64,000 nt of DNA from Methanomassiliicoccus luminyensis B10 (GCF_000308215.1 NZ_CAJE01000024.1:1-64000), one strand, 5' to 3'; counted from the first letter of the stretch, positions 26,378 through 36,802 are shown. The notes: a model not told the origin generated them from the letters alone. Made by a program: numbers and translations.

Positions 26378-29300
26378 GGCCGCGCCCGTCCCTTTGAATG
26401 CTTGCCAGAGCATTTACGGCGTCCCCGCCAAGTATCCCATACCGCGAACCCCACGCAGGCGCCTATGGTCAGGCAGGCGATGACTAGGCCGATCTCGAAC
26501 TGCTTCTGAGGCTTGTACGCCAGGTCGATGGTGAGCTCCCCGGTCTGGTCTATCCAATATCCGTTCATGAACGAATAGGCCTGCACCGGCCCGATCTCCT
26601 GACCGTTGACGATGGCGACGTACCGGGGGTCGTAAGGCTCAGAGAGCATCAGGAAGAACGGCTCGGTGGCGTTGACCTTGACCTGCCAGGATTGAGGGTC
26701 GTTCTTCTGGTATTGTTCGATCACCGCGCTCTTGGAGGGCGAGAACGTTTCTTCTGGGGACAGACCGTTCGAGATCATCCACAGATCTCCCACTGCGGAG
26801 TCTGCCAGAGCGGTGATCCTCAGCTCATGCCTGCCCTCGTCCAGGAACACCGCCCCATGTCCCTGGGACCCTTCCCAGCCCATGTCCACGGGAGCGCCGT
26901 CGACGCTCACCATAACATGTCCTTCGACATCCAATGTCAGGGAGTAGGCGCTTTCCTCGTATATGTCGATCCAGCGGCTCATGGTATCGTTGACCTCAAT
27001 GTCAACGGCATGTGGCTCCGACCGGGGCAGAGCGCCGGACACATCATAGCCGTCGGAGGTCAAGAGGTAGACGACGGTCCTGTCCCCTATCGCCGCGCCC
27101 AGGGACGCGAGCTCCGCCTTGTTGACCACGAGGATCTCGTCTACATAGCCCCTGCCTGATGATGAGGCTATAGTCAGCTGGGAAGATCCATCCACTTCTC
27201 CGATCTTGACCCATTGGGGCATATGGGTGCTGGAGTCCGTACGGACCGTCGTCGAGCTCGAGCCCATGTCGAACTCAAGGACGGCCCCGTCCTCCCAGAA
27301 CATGACCTTGGCCCACACTTCTGAGCCATCGCCCGACACAGGCATCGATACCGTGCTGTCCCCCAGAGTGAAAATCCCGGTGTTCGTCGATGTGCTGAAG
27401 AGCGGATCGTACCAGGACCAGCCTTTAGCCGGTATCCACTCCCTATGGGGATCGCTCTTGTCATCGAACCCGGGGACGGCGGAAGCTGGGTCTATGCTCT
27501 GGCCGGATGTCAATGAGATGATGTCACGCGTGTCATCCATGGCGAAGAGCAGGTCTGCGTGGCCCAGCGTTCCCTTGTCGGTCAGATAGGCCACCTCGCC
27601 GAGGTGGGTAACGCTGGCCAAATGGGAGAGCGCTGAAAGGTCCTTACTTCCCAGCACGACCGTCGACGGGGCGCTGACCATGCTCGAAGGCACTTGGTTC
27701 TGATACCTGGTGAACTCGGGGGACACGGTCACAGCGAGCAGGTCATCCTGACCCTGTACGTACCGAGCGAACGCCTGGGATTCCCACTTGGCCGCAAGGT
27801 CAGGATAGTTCTCCAGTGCCGAGTACCATGGGTATTTTGATTGGAAATCCGTTCTTACGACGATCTCCGCTATGCCGAAGGGGCTGAGGACATTGCCGAA
27901 CTGGGCCGTGTCGTTCTCCTGCATGGTGACGATGAAGAACATAGTGGCTCCGGAAAGGGGGGATGGATTAGCGTACGGGGAGGATGGGAAGGATGGCAAG
28001 GGCGAACTTGATATCAGCGGGTCGACACCAGCCCGGCCAAGGTCCGAGTATCGCATCGGCCCCATACTGGGGACCCATAGGATTCTGGTGGTCCCGTTCG
28101 CTTCGCTAAGCTCATCGAAGAGAGCGTCATAGTCGTCGCTCAGCGTGTATGTTTGAAGATATCCGCCGAAGTTGCCGCCCAGCATCAGGGGGCAGCCTGC
28201 TGGGATTATCACTAATAGCGCGACCGCCAGTGGCGCGGCGATGTGCGCCCACGGCCGTCCTCCCGACCGCCTTTTGACATATTTTGAGAAGTCCTGGATA
28301 AATATGGCCACCAATACGGTCGCCGGGAACACCACTAGAAAAACGAGATGCCACAGTTCGCGGAAAATTATCAGGGGAGTGTTCAGGAACAGGAACTCGA
28401 AGATCTCCCCTCCTGGTTCGTTCATTCCTTTTCCCAGGAACACCCCGATTAATGCTATGGTCGACAGGGACAACGTGAGGCTGTCGCGGCGGAAGATCAA
28501 AGACAACAATGCCACTCCCAGGAACGATACGCTCAGATAAGGAAGGAACGAAGGTATCAAGCCGGAGCTTGCTAATGAAGTATAGCTGTAGGGCTGGATC
28601 TTGTAGCCCAGCATCCCAAAGCTCTCCCAGAGGGATGGGGCGCTGGTTATATCATGATAGTTGATGTAGCTGCTGACCGGCAGGCCCTCTGTGATGGTGC
28701 TGTCCGTCATCAAAGGCAGGACCCAGGGCAGCTGGATCAACAATGCGACCAGGACGACGATCGTGAAGACGGGCAGGTTCGTCCTCGTGTGCTTGTAGTC
28801 AAAGATCAGGTAACCGACGAGGAGCAGCGGAAGCATTACGGAGAACTGGATCTGGACAGTCGCTATTCCGATAAGGGCCCCTGAGAGCAATGCATATTTC
28901 CACGGCCGCTCGCTCCTCGTGGCCCTCATGAATAGCATGAAAGCCAGGGGGGCGATGGCATAGGCAAGGAGGTAATACATATGCCCCGCTATGGCGCGGG
29001 TGAAAACGATGGGGGTGAACACGTAGATTATGCCGGCAACCAGAGCCCAGCGGTAGTCGAGCTTTAGCTCCCGAGCCAGCCAGAACATCGCCGTCCCGCT
29101 GAGGGCGGTGAACAGGACCAGCATGCTCTTCGTAAGGACCTCGCCACCCAGCCCTGCAAATGGGACCAGGGCTATACGGAACAGCCAATCCGTCGGATAG
29201 ATCTTGTTCCCCTGGGATTCGCTGAATAGATCGAACCCTTCACTGCCCAGCTCTTCGATCATCTCGGGAAAGGGGCCATAGGGCCAATCGTGATGAAAGC

Positions 29301-29436
29301 CGATCGTCCCCGGCGTCAGTATGATACCGATGAAGATGAGCGTGGACAGGCAGAGGAAGAACAACACTGGAAATATATTTATAATGAATTTATTATTCAA
29401 ATGAACATTGAGTATCTTCTTCCAGCTGATGTCCAT
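26374..29436 (-). CDS. Giant multi-spanning membrane protein, GT-C/YfhO-like
   Basis: About 1020 residues from the ATG at 29436; the frame opens at 29541, but a TATA-like GTATACTTTATACC (minus strand, about 29503-29516) argues for the later start. Residues about 10-420 hold roughly ten membrane segments, with an early acidic loop (HHDWPYGPFPEM) resembling the catalytic loop of GT-C enzymes. A beta-rich extracytoplasmic domain of about 550 residues follows, then a final membrane helix (FEIGLVIACLTIGACVGFAVW). Such proteins typically transfer sugars from lipid carriers outside the cell. It is first of the three-gene operon. Family assignment is by layout only. Confidence 0.8.
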   Translation of the reverse strand: MDISWKKILNVHLNNKFIINIFPVLFFLCLSTLIFIGIILTPGTIGFHHDWPYGPFPEMIEELGSEGFDLFSESQGNKIYPTDWLFRIALVPFAGLGGEVLTKSMLVLFTALSGTAMFWLARELKLDYRWALVAGIIYVFTPIVFTRAIAGHMYYLLAYAIAPLAFMLFMRATRSERPWKYALLSGALIGIATVQIQFSVMLPLLLVGYLIFDYKHTRTNLPVFTIVVLVALLIQLPWVLPLMTDSTITEGLPVSSYINYHDITSAPSLWESFGMLGYKIQPYSYTSLASSGLIPSFLPYLSVSFLGVALLSLIFRRDSLTLSLSTIALIGVFLGKGMNEPGGEIFEFLFLNTPLIIFRELWHLVFLVVFPATVLVAIFIQDFSKYVKRRSGGRPWAHIAAPLAVALLVIIPAGCPLMLGGNFGGYLQTYTLSDDYDALFDELSEANGTTRILWVPSMGPMRYSDLGRAGVDPLISSSPLPSFPSSPYANPSPLSGATMFFIVTMQENDTAQFGNVLSPFGIAEIVVRTDFQSKYPWYSALENYPDLAAKWESQAFARYVQGQDDLLAVTVSPEFTRYQNQVPSSMVSAPSTVVLGSKDLSALSHLASVTHLGEVAYLTDKGTLGHADLLFAMDDTRDIISLTSGQSIDPASAVPGFDDKSDPHREWIPAKGWSWYDPLFSTSTNTGIFTLGDSTVSMPVSGDGSEVWAKVMFWEDGAVLEFDMGSSSTTVRTDSSTHMPQWVKIGEVDGSSQLTIASSSGRGYVDEILVVNKAELASLGAAIGDRTVVYLLTSDGYDVSGALPRSEPHAVDIEVNDTMSRWIDIYEESAYSLTLDVEGHVMVSVDGAPVDMGWEGSQGHGAVFLDEGRHELRITALADSAVGDLWMISNGLSPEETFSPSKSAVIEQYQKNDPQSWQVKVNATEPFFLMLSEPYDPRYVAIVNGQEIGPVQAYSFMNGYWIDQTGELTIDLAYKPQKQFEIGLVIACLTIGACVGFAVWDTWRGRRKCSGKHSKGRARP

Positions 29437-29592
29437 GAATTTCAATCTCGCATAGGCAGATCGAGGTCGTTCTCCCCAGCTTGAAAAGAATGCCGGCCAA
29501 GTGGTATAAAGTATACTATCACGCCGTCGCACCAGCGCCAATGGAGAATGCTGACTACGCCGGCTGAATATTCAGGGGAAGATGAGCGGAAG

Positions 29593-30642
29593 TCAGGAGG
29601 ACGAACGCCGTCCCTCTTTCAAGATGATATTCACGGCCTCAGGGAACCCGAGATCGGGCCCGACCCTGATGCACTTGCATCCCGCAGTGGTCCCCGCCTC
29701 GACATCGTGGTCCCGGTCCCCTATGAAGTACGACGACCTCAGGTCGATGCCGTGCTCCCTCACCGCCCGCTCTATCAGCTCGGTGCCGGGCTTGCGGCAC
29801 CGGCAGCCGTCCTCCGGGGTGTGGGGGCAATAATATATGGCGTCGAGCCTGGCGCCGTCGGCGGCCAGGTCGCCCAGCATCTTGTCGTGTATCTTCGCCA
29901 GCGTCTCCTCGGTGAAGCGCCCCCTGCCGATCCCGGACTGGTTGGTGATCATGATGACCAGGTAGCCGGCGTCGTTCAGCCTCTTGACCGCCTTCCCCAC
30001 CCCGGGGAACAGGTGCAGGTCCTCGGGCCGGGAGCAGTACGGCACGTCCTTGGCGATGGTGTCGTCCCGGTCGATGAACACCGCCTTGCGCCCGTACATG
30101 CCCTTCTCCACCAGCCCGCAGATGATGTGGCCGGCGCAGAAGTACGCCTCTTGGATGCGGGGGGTGCTCTTCGACGGGATGACCAGGGGATGATCGACCA
30201 TGTCCTTCAGCACGCCGCCCGCGCCGGTGAACGCTATGGTGACGCCGCCCAGCTCCTTGGCGCGCTGCATCGCCAGGACCACGTTCTTGGAGGTGCCGCT
30301 GGTGCTTATCCCGATGACCGCGTCCCCCGCCTCCATGCACGCCTCGAGCTGGCGCACGAACACCCTCTCATACCCGTAGTCGTTGCCGATGCCGGTGATG
30401 GAGGACAGCGAGTTCAGGGATATCCCGTTCATGGCCGGCCTCTCCATGAGGTAGCGGCCGGAGAACTCCGCGGCGATGTGCATGGCGTCGGCGGCGCTGC
30501 CGCCGTTGCCGAAGAATATGGCCTTCTTCTTGTTCCTCACGGCGCCGAGGATGGCGGCGGCTACGTCCTCTATCTGCCTCGAATCGATGGACGAGATGAC
30601 CGACGCGCTCTCCCTCAGCTCGTTCTCAATGAGCAGGGCCAT
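29593..30642 (-). CDS. gmhAB: Fused GmhA-GmhB: sedoheptulose-7-phosphate isomerase plus heptose-bisphosphate phosphatase
   Basis: 349 residues. Residues 1 to about 182 are a SIS isomerase (FFGNGGSAADAMHIAAEF, GISTSGTSKNV) that converts sedoheptulose 7-phosphate to heptose 7-phosphate. Residues about 185-349 are a HAD phosphatase: FIDRDDTIAKD (nucleophile D191, acid D193), MITNQSGIGRG, a zinc loop CPHTPEDGCRCRKP, and GDRDHDVEAG, all GmhB features. The second motif-I residue pair is DD, where GmhB usually has DG. The start overlaps the preceding kinase gene by 17 nt, so three steps of ADP- or GDP-heptose synthesis are co-translated. Confidence 0.9.
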   Translation of the reverse strand: MALLIENELRESASVISSIDSRQIEDVAAAILGAVRNKKKAIFFGNGGSAADAMHIAAEFSGRYLMERPAMNGISLNSLSSITGIGNDYGYERVFVRQLEACMEAGDAVIGISTSGTSKNVVLAMQRAKELGGVTIAFTGAGGVLKDMVDHPLVIPSKSTPRIQEAYFCAGHIICGLVEKGMYGRKAVFIDRDDTIAKDVPYCSRPEDLHLFPGVGKAVKRLNDAGYLVIMITNQSGIGRGRFTEETLAKIHDKMLGDLAADGARLDAIYYCPHTPEDGCRCRKPGTELIERAVREHGIDLRSSYFIGDRDHDVEAGTTAGCKCIRVGPDLGFPEAVNIILKEGRRSSS

Positions 30643-31669
30643 CGCAATACCTCCAGGTCTGCAGTCCGTACTTGTCGAAATTGTACTGCACTATGTCCAC
30701 GTCCAGCTTGCGCAGCTCGTTGGCGACGAGATGCTTCCGGTCGTACTCGCATATGAAGTACATGAACCCGCCACCGCCGGCCCCGGAGATCTTGCCCCCG
30801 ACCGCGCCGTTGTCGATGGCGGTCCTGTATATCGTGTCGATGTGGTCGTTGGAGATCTTGGAGGTGAACTTCTTCTTGTACTCCCACGACTCGTTGAGCA
30901 GATCGCCCATCAGGCGGATGTTCCCCATGAGCAGGGCGTCCTTGGTCTCCCGGGCGAGGCGCTTCGTGTTGTCAAGCGCGTCAACGACCTGGCTCTCCTT
31001 GTTCCTGTACCCGTCGGTCTGGCTCTTGATGATGTTGCTGGAGTCGCGGGTCCTCCCGGTGTTGCCCAGGAGCAGCTGGTAGTGAAGCTCGTTGAGGGTG
31101 TTGCTCTTGACCCTGAGGGGGGTCACGATGGTCTCGGGCCCCTTGAACTCGATGTAGTTGAAGCCGCCGAAGACCGCGGCGTACTGGTCCTGCTTGCCGC
31201 CCGCCTGGCCCAGCTCCTCCCTCTCCAGGATGTAGGCGAGGTTGGCTATCTCGTACTGGGACATGGGGACGTTCAGCCATTCCGCCAGCGCGCCGATGAT
31301 GGAGACCATGACCGCCGACGATGACCCCAGGCCGGAGCCCGGGGGGGCGTCGCAGTGCAGGAACATGTCGAAGCCCTGCTTCACATCGAAGTGATTGAGC
31401 ACGGCCTTGATGAGGTCGAGGTTCCCGTCGTACACCAGCACATCGCCGTTGGCCCTCCACTTCTTCACCGTGTCGAAGTCCAGGGACCTTATGGTGATCT
31501 CGTCGTCGCACCGCGGCGATATCGTGCAGTACGCGAAGCGGTCGATGGTGGTGTTCAGCACGGCGCCGCCCTGTTCGTCGCAATAGGGGGGCACATCGGT
31601 GCCGCCGCCGGCGAAGCTGATCCTCAACGGTGCTTTACAGCGTATGAGCTGCCTTCTCTCGGCCATCAC
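30626..31669 (-). CDS. hddA: D-glycero-D-manno-heptose 7-phosphate kinase-like GHMP kinase
   Basis: 347-residue GHMP kinase. It has APLRISFAGGGTDVPPYCDE at the N-terminus, the ATP loop PPGSGLGSSSAVMVS, and KISGAGGGGFMYFI near the C-terminus. The GGGTD motif is typical of HddA and related sugar kinases. Together with the fused isomerase-phosphatase it implies a heptose-1,7-bisphosphate route. No dedicated heptose nucleotidyltransferase is adjacent; the enzyme at 15143 is one candidate. Confidence 0.88.
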   Translation of the reverse strand: MMAERRQLIRCKAPLRISFAGGGTDVPPYCDEQGGAVLNTTIDRFAYCTISPRCDDEITIRSLDFDTVKKWRANGDVLVYDGNLDLIKAVLNHFDVKQGFDMFLHCDAPPGSGLGSSSAVMVSIIGALAEWLNVPMSQYEIANLAYILEREELGQAGGKQDQYAAVFGGFNYIEFKGPETIVTPLRVKSNTLNELHYQLLLGNTGRTRDSSNIIKSQTDGYRNKESQVVDALDNTKRLARETKDALLMGNIRLMGDLLNESWEYKKKFTSKISNDHIDTIYRTAIDNGAVGGKISGAGGGGFMYFICEYDRKHLVANELRKLDVDIVQYNFDKYGLQTWRYCDGPAH

Positions 31670-31836
31670 CTCCCCCTATCAAAGAGCAAGGATTTATGCG
31701 ATTGCCTGGTAGATGCGCCGGGGACGGGATGCCGCCCCCGCCGATCTTGCTCCTCCTCTACCGCCGAAGCTAAACTGCAAAGTTTATTATATTCAAGTCC
31801 CAATCGAAAGGGCAGCCAACATAAGAGGAGTTTTTC

Positions 31837-32340
31837 ATGTCCGGTACGATCGATGATCTGAAGGCAGCGTTCGCGGGCGAATCGCAGGCGAACCGCAAGT
31901 ACCTGGCCTACGCCAAGAAGGCCGAGCAGGACGGCTACCCCCAGGTGGCCAAGCTATTCAGGGCCGCCGCGGAGGCGGAAACGGTGCACGCCCTGGCCCA
32001 TTTCGATGTGATGAAGGGCGTGAACGAGACCTGGAAGAACCTCGAGGACGCCATCCAGGGAGAGAACTACGAGCACACCTCCATGTACCCGGGGTTCATA
32101 GAGCAGGCCAAGAAAGAGGGCAACACGGCCGCCCTGCGGTCGTTCAACTACGCCAACGCCGTGGAGAAGATCCACGAGGCCAAGTACAAGGAGGCGTCCT
32201 CGGCGGTGTCCGGAGGGAAGGACCTCCCGGCGAAGAAGCTCTACGTGTGCCCGACCTGCGGCAACATCGAGGAGGGGGAGCCGCCCCAGCGCTGCCCGGT
32301 GTGCGGTGCCGCTGGCTCCACGTTCAAGGAAGTCCTCTGA
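31837..32340 (+). CDS. rbr: Rubrerythrin
   Basis: 167 residues. A ferritin-like four-helix domain (AFAGESQANRKYLAYAKKAE; EAETVHALAHFDV; YPGFIEQAKKEG) binds the di-iron centre. The C-terminal rubredoxin-like ribbon is CPTCGN...CPVCGA. It detoxifies peroxide in anaerobes using reduced rubredoxin or ferredoxin. A TATA-like TTTATTATA near 31778-31786 and an AGAGGAG site before the ATG support the start. The gene is alone on its transcript. Confidence 0.95.
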   Translation: MSGTIDDLKAAFAGESQANRKYLAYAKKAEQDGYPQVAKLFRAAAEAETVHALAHFDVMKGVNETWKNLEDAIQGENYEHTSMYPGFIEQAKKEGNTAALRSFNYANAVEKIHEAKYKEASSAVSGGKDLPAKKLYVCPTCGNIEEGEPPQRCPVCGAAGSTFKEVL

Positions 32341-32421
32341 ACGCCAAACCCCTGGGCCTGGCCGGGCCAGGCCAACTTATTTTATACATCTCAAGCCGGT
32401 CTCTTCCATTCGGGGTTGTTC

Positions 32422-33333
32422 ATGTTCGAGATCAGGTTCCACGGCCGGGGCGGGCAGGGGGCGGTGATGGCCGCGCAGACGCTGGCCGACGCGGCGGTGC
32501 GCATCGGCTTCCAGGCCCAGGCGTTCCCCTACTTCGGCGCCGAGCGCAGGGGCGCTCCCGTCGCCGCCTTCGCCCGCATCGACGAGAAGAAGATACGCCT
32601 GAAGAGCCAGATCTACCGGCCCGACATGGTGGTCATACTGGACGAGAGCCTCATGGACCTCCAGCCGCTGGCCGAGGGCCTCAAGCCCGGGGGCAAGGTG
32701 GTGGTGAACTCCTCCCGGCGGCCGGAGGAGATCGACCTCGGGAGGGGCGTGGACGCCGAGTGCGGTACCGTCGACGCCACCGCCATATCCCTGGAGGTGC
32801 TGAAGGTCCCTATCGTCAACACCTCCATGCTCGGCGCCTTCGCCAAGGTGGAGGGCCTGGTGCCCCTGGACGCCATCGTTGAAGCTATCCAGGAGCGGTT
32901 CGGGGAGAAGCTCGGCCCCCTGGCCGGGCAGCTCAACGGCGAGGCGGCCAAGAGGGCCTACCACGCTGCGGCGGTGGGCAGGACCTCCGGGAAGAGGGAG
33001 TACGCCGAGGCAAAGGAATGGATGCCCGCCTGGCAGGAGATACCGATCGGGACAACGCTGCCGGCCACCAGCTTCGACGGCGTGGACGTCGGCCCCGGTT
33101 CCTCGCACCAGAACCTCACCGGGAGGTGGAGGTGGGCCTCCCCTCATTACCTCAAGGAGCGGTGCATCAAGTGCGTGAGATGCTGCTGGTCCTGCCCCGA
33201 CTCGGCCATCATCCGGCTGGACGACGACTTCATGAAGTGGGACTACAACTACTGCAAGGGCTGCGGGATATGCGCGGACATCTGCCCGGTCGAAGCGATC
33301 GAGATGGTGCAGGGGGTGCACGAGTGGCCGTGA
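32422..33333 (+). CDS. porCD: Pyruvate:ferredoxin oxidoreductase, fused gamma-delta subunit
   Basis: 303 residues from the ATG at 32422. Residues 1 to about 185 are the gamma subunit (IRFHGRGGQGAVMAAQTLAD, FPYFGAERRGAPV). The C-terminal 80 residues are the delta ferredoxin with two CxxCxxCxxxCP sets (CIKCVRCCWSCP and CKGCGICADICP) that carry electrons to ferredoxin. Fusion of gamma and delta is a recognised variant. The stop overlaps the porA start. The alpha-subunit style also fits 2-oxoacid oxidoreductases other than pyruvate. Confidence 0.9.
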   Translation: MFEIRFHGRGGQGAVMAAQTLADAAVRIGFQAQAFPYFGAERRGAPVAAFARIDEKKIRLKSQIYRPDMVVILDESLMDLQPLAEGLKPGGKVVVNSSRRPEEIDLGRGVDAECGTVDATAISLEVLKVPIVNTSMLGAFAKVEGLVPLDAIVEAIQERFGEKLGPLAGQLNGEAAKRAYHAAAVGRTSGKREYAEAKEWMPAWQEIPIGTTLPATSFDGVDVGPGSSHQNLTGRWRWASPHYLKERCIKCVRCCWSCPDSAIIRLDDDFMKWDYNYCKGCGICADICPVEAIEMVQGVHEWP

Positions 33334-34499
33334 GAACGATCTCCGCCGACGCGGCGGTGGCGTACGCGGTCATGCTCTCTCGCGCGGAGGTGGTCCCGGC
33401 GTTCCCCATCACGCCTCAGACCATCATCGTGGAGCAGATCTCCGAGTTCATCAACGACGGGAAGCTGGACGCCGACTTCATTCCCGCGGAGAGCGAGCAC
33501 TCCGTGATGTCCGTGGCGGTGGGCGCGTCCGCCGGCGGGGTGCGGGTGTTCACCGCCACCGCCTCCCAGGGCCTCGGACTGATGTACGAGATGCTGTTCG
33601 CGGCGCCGCAGAACCGCCTGCCGGTGGTGATGGCCAACGTCAACCGCAGCATCGGGGCGGCCTCGGGCATCTGGGTCGAGCACAACGATTCGCAGCCGGT
33701 GCGGGAGACCGGGTGGCTGCAGGTGTACGTGGAGGACAACCAGGAGGCGCTGGACATGACGGTGCAGGCGTTCCGCATCGCCGAGGACCACCGCGTCATG
33801 CTTCCTATCATGGTGTGCCTTGACGGCTTCATCCTGTCGCACACCGTGGAGGGGGTGGACATACCGGAGCAGGCAATGATCGACCGCTTCCTGCCGAAGT
33901 TCGTCCCCCTGAACCCCCTGGACCCGAGCGTCCCCAGGATGATCAACCCGGTGACCCCGCCGGAGTACGCCATGGAGATGAGGTACCAGCTGGACCGGGC
34001 CATACACGGTTCGAAGAAGGTGATCCGGGAGGTCGATGCCGAATATGGCGAGCTCACCGGCCGCACGTACGGGGGGCTGTTCGACACCTACCGGATGGAG
34101 GACGCCGAGTTCGCCCTCATGGGAGTGGGCACCTGGGTCAGCGTGGCCCGCGAGGTCGTGGACGAGCTGAGGGCGGAAGGGAGGAAAGCGGGGCTGATCA
34201 AGCTGAGGTTCATGCGGCCGTTCCCGGGAGAGGAGCTGAGGTCGGCTGCCAAGGGCCTCAAGGCGCTGGGGACCTTTGACCGCTCGGCGTCGTTCAACGG
34301 CTACGGGCCGGTGTTCACGGAGACCCGGAACGCGCTGTACGGGTCCGGCCTGTCGCTGTCGGACCACTTCGCCGGCATCGGGGGAAGGGACATAACCTTG
34401 GAGCAGGTGAGGGAGATGTACGATCTCGTGGAGAGGCGCGCCAGGGGAGAGAAGATAAGGGAGTGCACCTGGCACGCGCTGAGGGGGGATATGGAATGA
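33324..34499 (+). CDS. porA: Pyruvate:ferredoxin oxidoreductase alpha subunit
   Basis: About 391 residues from the GTG at 33324 (GTG at 33330 also possible), giving RTISADAAVAYAVMLSRAEV followed by the PITPQT motif that contacts thiamine diphosphate and substrate. It further has GVRVFTATASQGLGLMYEML, GRTYGG near residue 245, and a C-terminal transketolase-like part (FALMGVGTWVSVAREVVDEL, LRFMRPFP). Upstream in-frame codons overlap porCD and are not coding. The ATGA overlap with porB couples translation. Confidence 0.92.
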   Translation: MAVRTISADAAVAYAVMLSRAEVVPAFPITPQTIIVEQISEFINDGKLDADFIPAESEHSVMSVAVGASAGGVRVFTATASQGLGLMYEMLFAAPQNRLPVVMANVNRSIGAASGIWVEHNDSQPVRETGWLQVYVEDNQEALDMTVQAFRIAEDHRVMLPIMVCLDGFILSHTVEGVDIPEQAMIDRFLPKFVPLNPLDPSVPRMINPVTPPEYAMEMRYQLDRAIHGSKKVIREVDAEYGELTGRTYGGLFDTYRMEDAEFALMGVGTWVSVAREVVDELRAEGRKAGLIKLRFMRPFPGEELRSAAKGLKALGTFDRSASFNGYGPVFTETRNALYGSGLSLSDHFAGIGGRDITLEQVREMYDLVERRARGEKIRECTWHALRGDME

Positions 34500-35464
34500 G
34501 CGGGAGGATGAGGAACATGAAGGACGTGCCCAGGGAGGACGTCCTCACCCACGGCCACGGGGCCTGCCCGGGCTGCGGGTACGCCGCTACCGCCAAGAAC
34601 ATCGCCAAGATGCTCGGCCCCAATACCACGGTGTACGTGCCGGCGTCCTGCCTGGTGGTGTTCGGGGCGCTGTACCCCCAGTCGGCCTGGAAGATACCGT
34701 ACTTCTTCACCGCCTTCGAGAACACCGGGGCGGTGCTCAGCGGCATCAAGGCCGCGCAGCGGAGGAGGGGCATAGACTCCACCGTGGTGGGGATGGCCGG
34801 CGACGGCGGTACCTTCGACATCGGGCTGCAGGCCCTCTCGGGGGCGGCGGAGCGCAACGAGGACGTGATATACGTCTGCCTGGACAACGAGGCCTACATG
34901 AACACCGGCATCCAGAGGAGCAGCGCCACCCCCTTCGGGGCGTGGACCACCACCACGCCGGTGGGCTCCAAGATCAGGGGGAACCGGCGGGACAAGAAGG
35001 ACATCGCCGCCATCGTGGCCCAGCACGACGTGCCGTACGTGGCGACCCTGTCGATCGCGCACTTCACCGACTTCGTCCAGAAGGTCCAGAAGGCCAAGGA
35101 GATGAAGGGCTTCCGGTTCCTTCATTGCCTCACCCCGTGCATCCCGGGGTGGAGGATCGAGAGCTCCAAGGGAGTGAGCATCGACCGGCTGGCGGTCGAA
35201 ACGGGCATGTGGACGCTCTACGAGGTGGTGAACGGCCGGCCGAAGGTCACCTACAAGCCCAAGGAGATGCTGCCGGTGACCGAATATCTGAAGCTCCAGG
35301 GGCGGTTCAAGCACATGACCCAGGCGGACATCCAGGAGCTCCAAGGATGGCTGTGCAGGAAGTGGCTCGCGCACTACGGGGAAGAGCTGGAGGCCCCGCC
35401 CTGCCGGCTGATCGAGAGGGAGCCGGAGATCGCCCACGACGGCGACCCCCTGTTTGGCATCTGA
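34496..35464 (+). CDS. porB: Pyruvate:ferredoxin oxidoreductase beta subunit
   Basis: 322 residues from the ATG at 34496. It binds thiamine diphosphate through GDGGTFDIGLQALSGAAERN...NEAYMNTG and contributes Cys ligands (GACPGCGYA, plus a later Cys) for the proximal 4Fe-4S cluster. The enzyme oxidises or makes pyruvate with ferredoxin; in this neighbourhood it could supply low-potential electrons to nitrogenase. Confidence 0.93.
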   Translation: MSGRMRNMKDVPREDVLTHGHGACPGCGYAATAKNIAKMLGPNTTVYVPASCLVVFGALYPQSAWKIPYFFTAFENTGAVLSGIKAAQRRRGIDSTVVGMAGDGGTFDIGLQALSGAAERNEDVIYVCLDNEAYMNTGIQRSSATPFGAWTTTTPVGSKIRGNRRDKKDIAAIVAQHDVPYVATLSIAHFTDFVQKVQKAKEMKGFRFLHCLTPCIPGWRIESSKGVSIDRLAVETGMWTLYEVVNGRPKVTYKPKEMLPVTEYLKLQGRFKHMTQADIQELQGWLCRKWLAHYGEELEAPPCRLIEREPEIAHDGDPLFGI

Positions 35465-35667
35465 CGGCCGCGAACGCCCTGAACCGTTCTTTCTTTGATT
35501 CGTATAATAATTTCGCGCAGGGCGGCGGTCGTTTCTCCCTGCCGGAAAATCTTTCATCCAGTCTATTTGTCGAGGCTTTTCAGATTTGCTCGATAACTGA
35601 GATTTTCGAGAGTCGTATTGTATAATTGTCTCAATTTCAATCATTTTAATGTACACATATCTTGTAA
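35465..35667. other. por-nif intergenic region, por side
   Basis: GC falls sharply after porB. A weak hairpin GCAGGG/CCCTGC (35517-35542) could end the por transcript. No gene was recognised; AT-rich sequence leads into the nif promoter. Confidence 0.4.
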
Positions 35668-35696
35668 CAAAAGGTATTATTAATCAAATGTCTATT
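35668..35696 (+). promoter_or_regulatory. nif core promoter (element shared with mod)
   Basis: CAAAAGGT, TTATTA (TATA), and TGTCTATT at 35689-35696. The same spaced element recurs at 44754-44782 before modA. AAAAGG is a good BRE, and the predicted transcript start is about 35703-35708. Confidence 0.65.
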
Positions 35697-35709
35697 GGGT
35701 ATAATTGCC

Positions 35710-35907
35710 ATGCTACCCGGAAAAGAGTACGAACAGGCGATCCCGCCGCTGATGGCGATCACGATTGGGAGGACGACCGCAAGGGAAGCGCCGACGGCGC
35801 CGCGCCGCGACCCCAGGAGGCCGTACCGGTTGGCGCCGGCCGTGCGCATGTACGGAGGGCCCAAGGCAGGAGAACATGGCAGCTTCGCGATCAACAAAGT
35901 GATGTGA
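35710..35907 (+). CDS. Possible short ORF at the 5' end of the nif transcript (65 aa)
   Basis: ATG at 35710 to TGA at 35905-35907, encoding MLPGKEYEQAIPPLMAI and a basic, proline-rich remainder. The ATG lies within a few bases of the start predicted from the nif TATA box, so it would be read from a leaderless message. Codon third positions are GC-rich, like real genes here. It has no recognised family and could be a leader peptide or chance. nifH follows 18 bases after the stop. Confidence 0.35.
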   Translation: MLPGKEYEQAIPPLMAITIGRTTAREAPTAPRRDPRRPYRLAPAVRMYGGPKAGEHGSFAINKVM

Positions 35908-36765
<858 letters not shown>

Positions 36766-36802
36766 GGACCATCCATTCGAAAGATGTCAACGGAGTGTTA
36801 CG

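Noticed and set aside
35465-35700. Canonical NrpR operator GGAA-N6-TTCC before nifH
   Set aside because: No such sequence was found; the closest, GGAAAATCTTTC near 35544, has the wrong spacing.
35646-35897. Minus-strand 83-residue frame over the nif promoter
   Set aside because: It runs across the core promoter and TATA box; its one hydrophobic stretch is the complement of the plus-strand frame.
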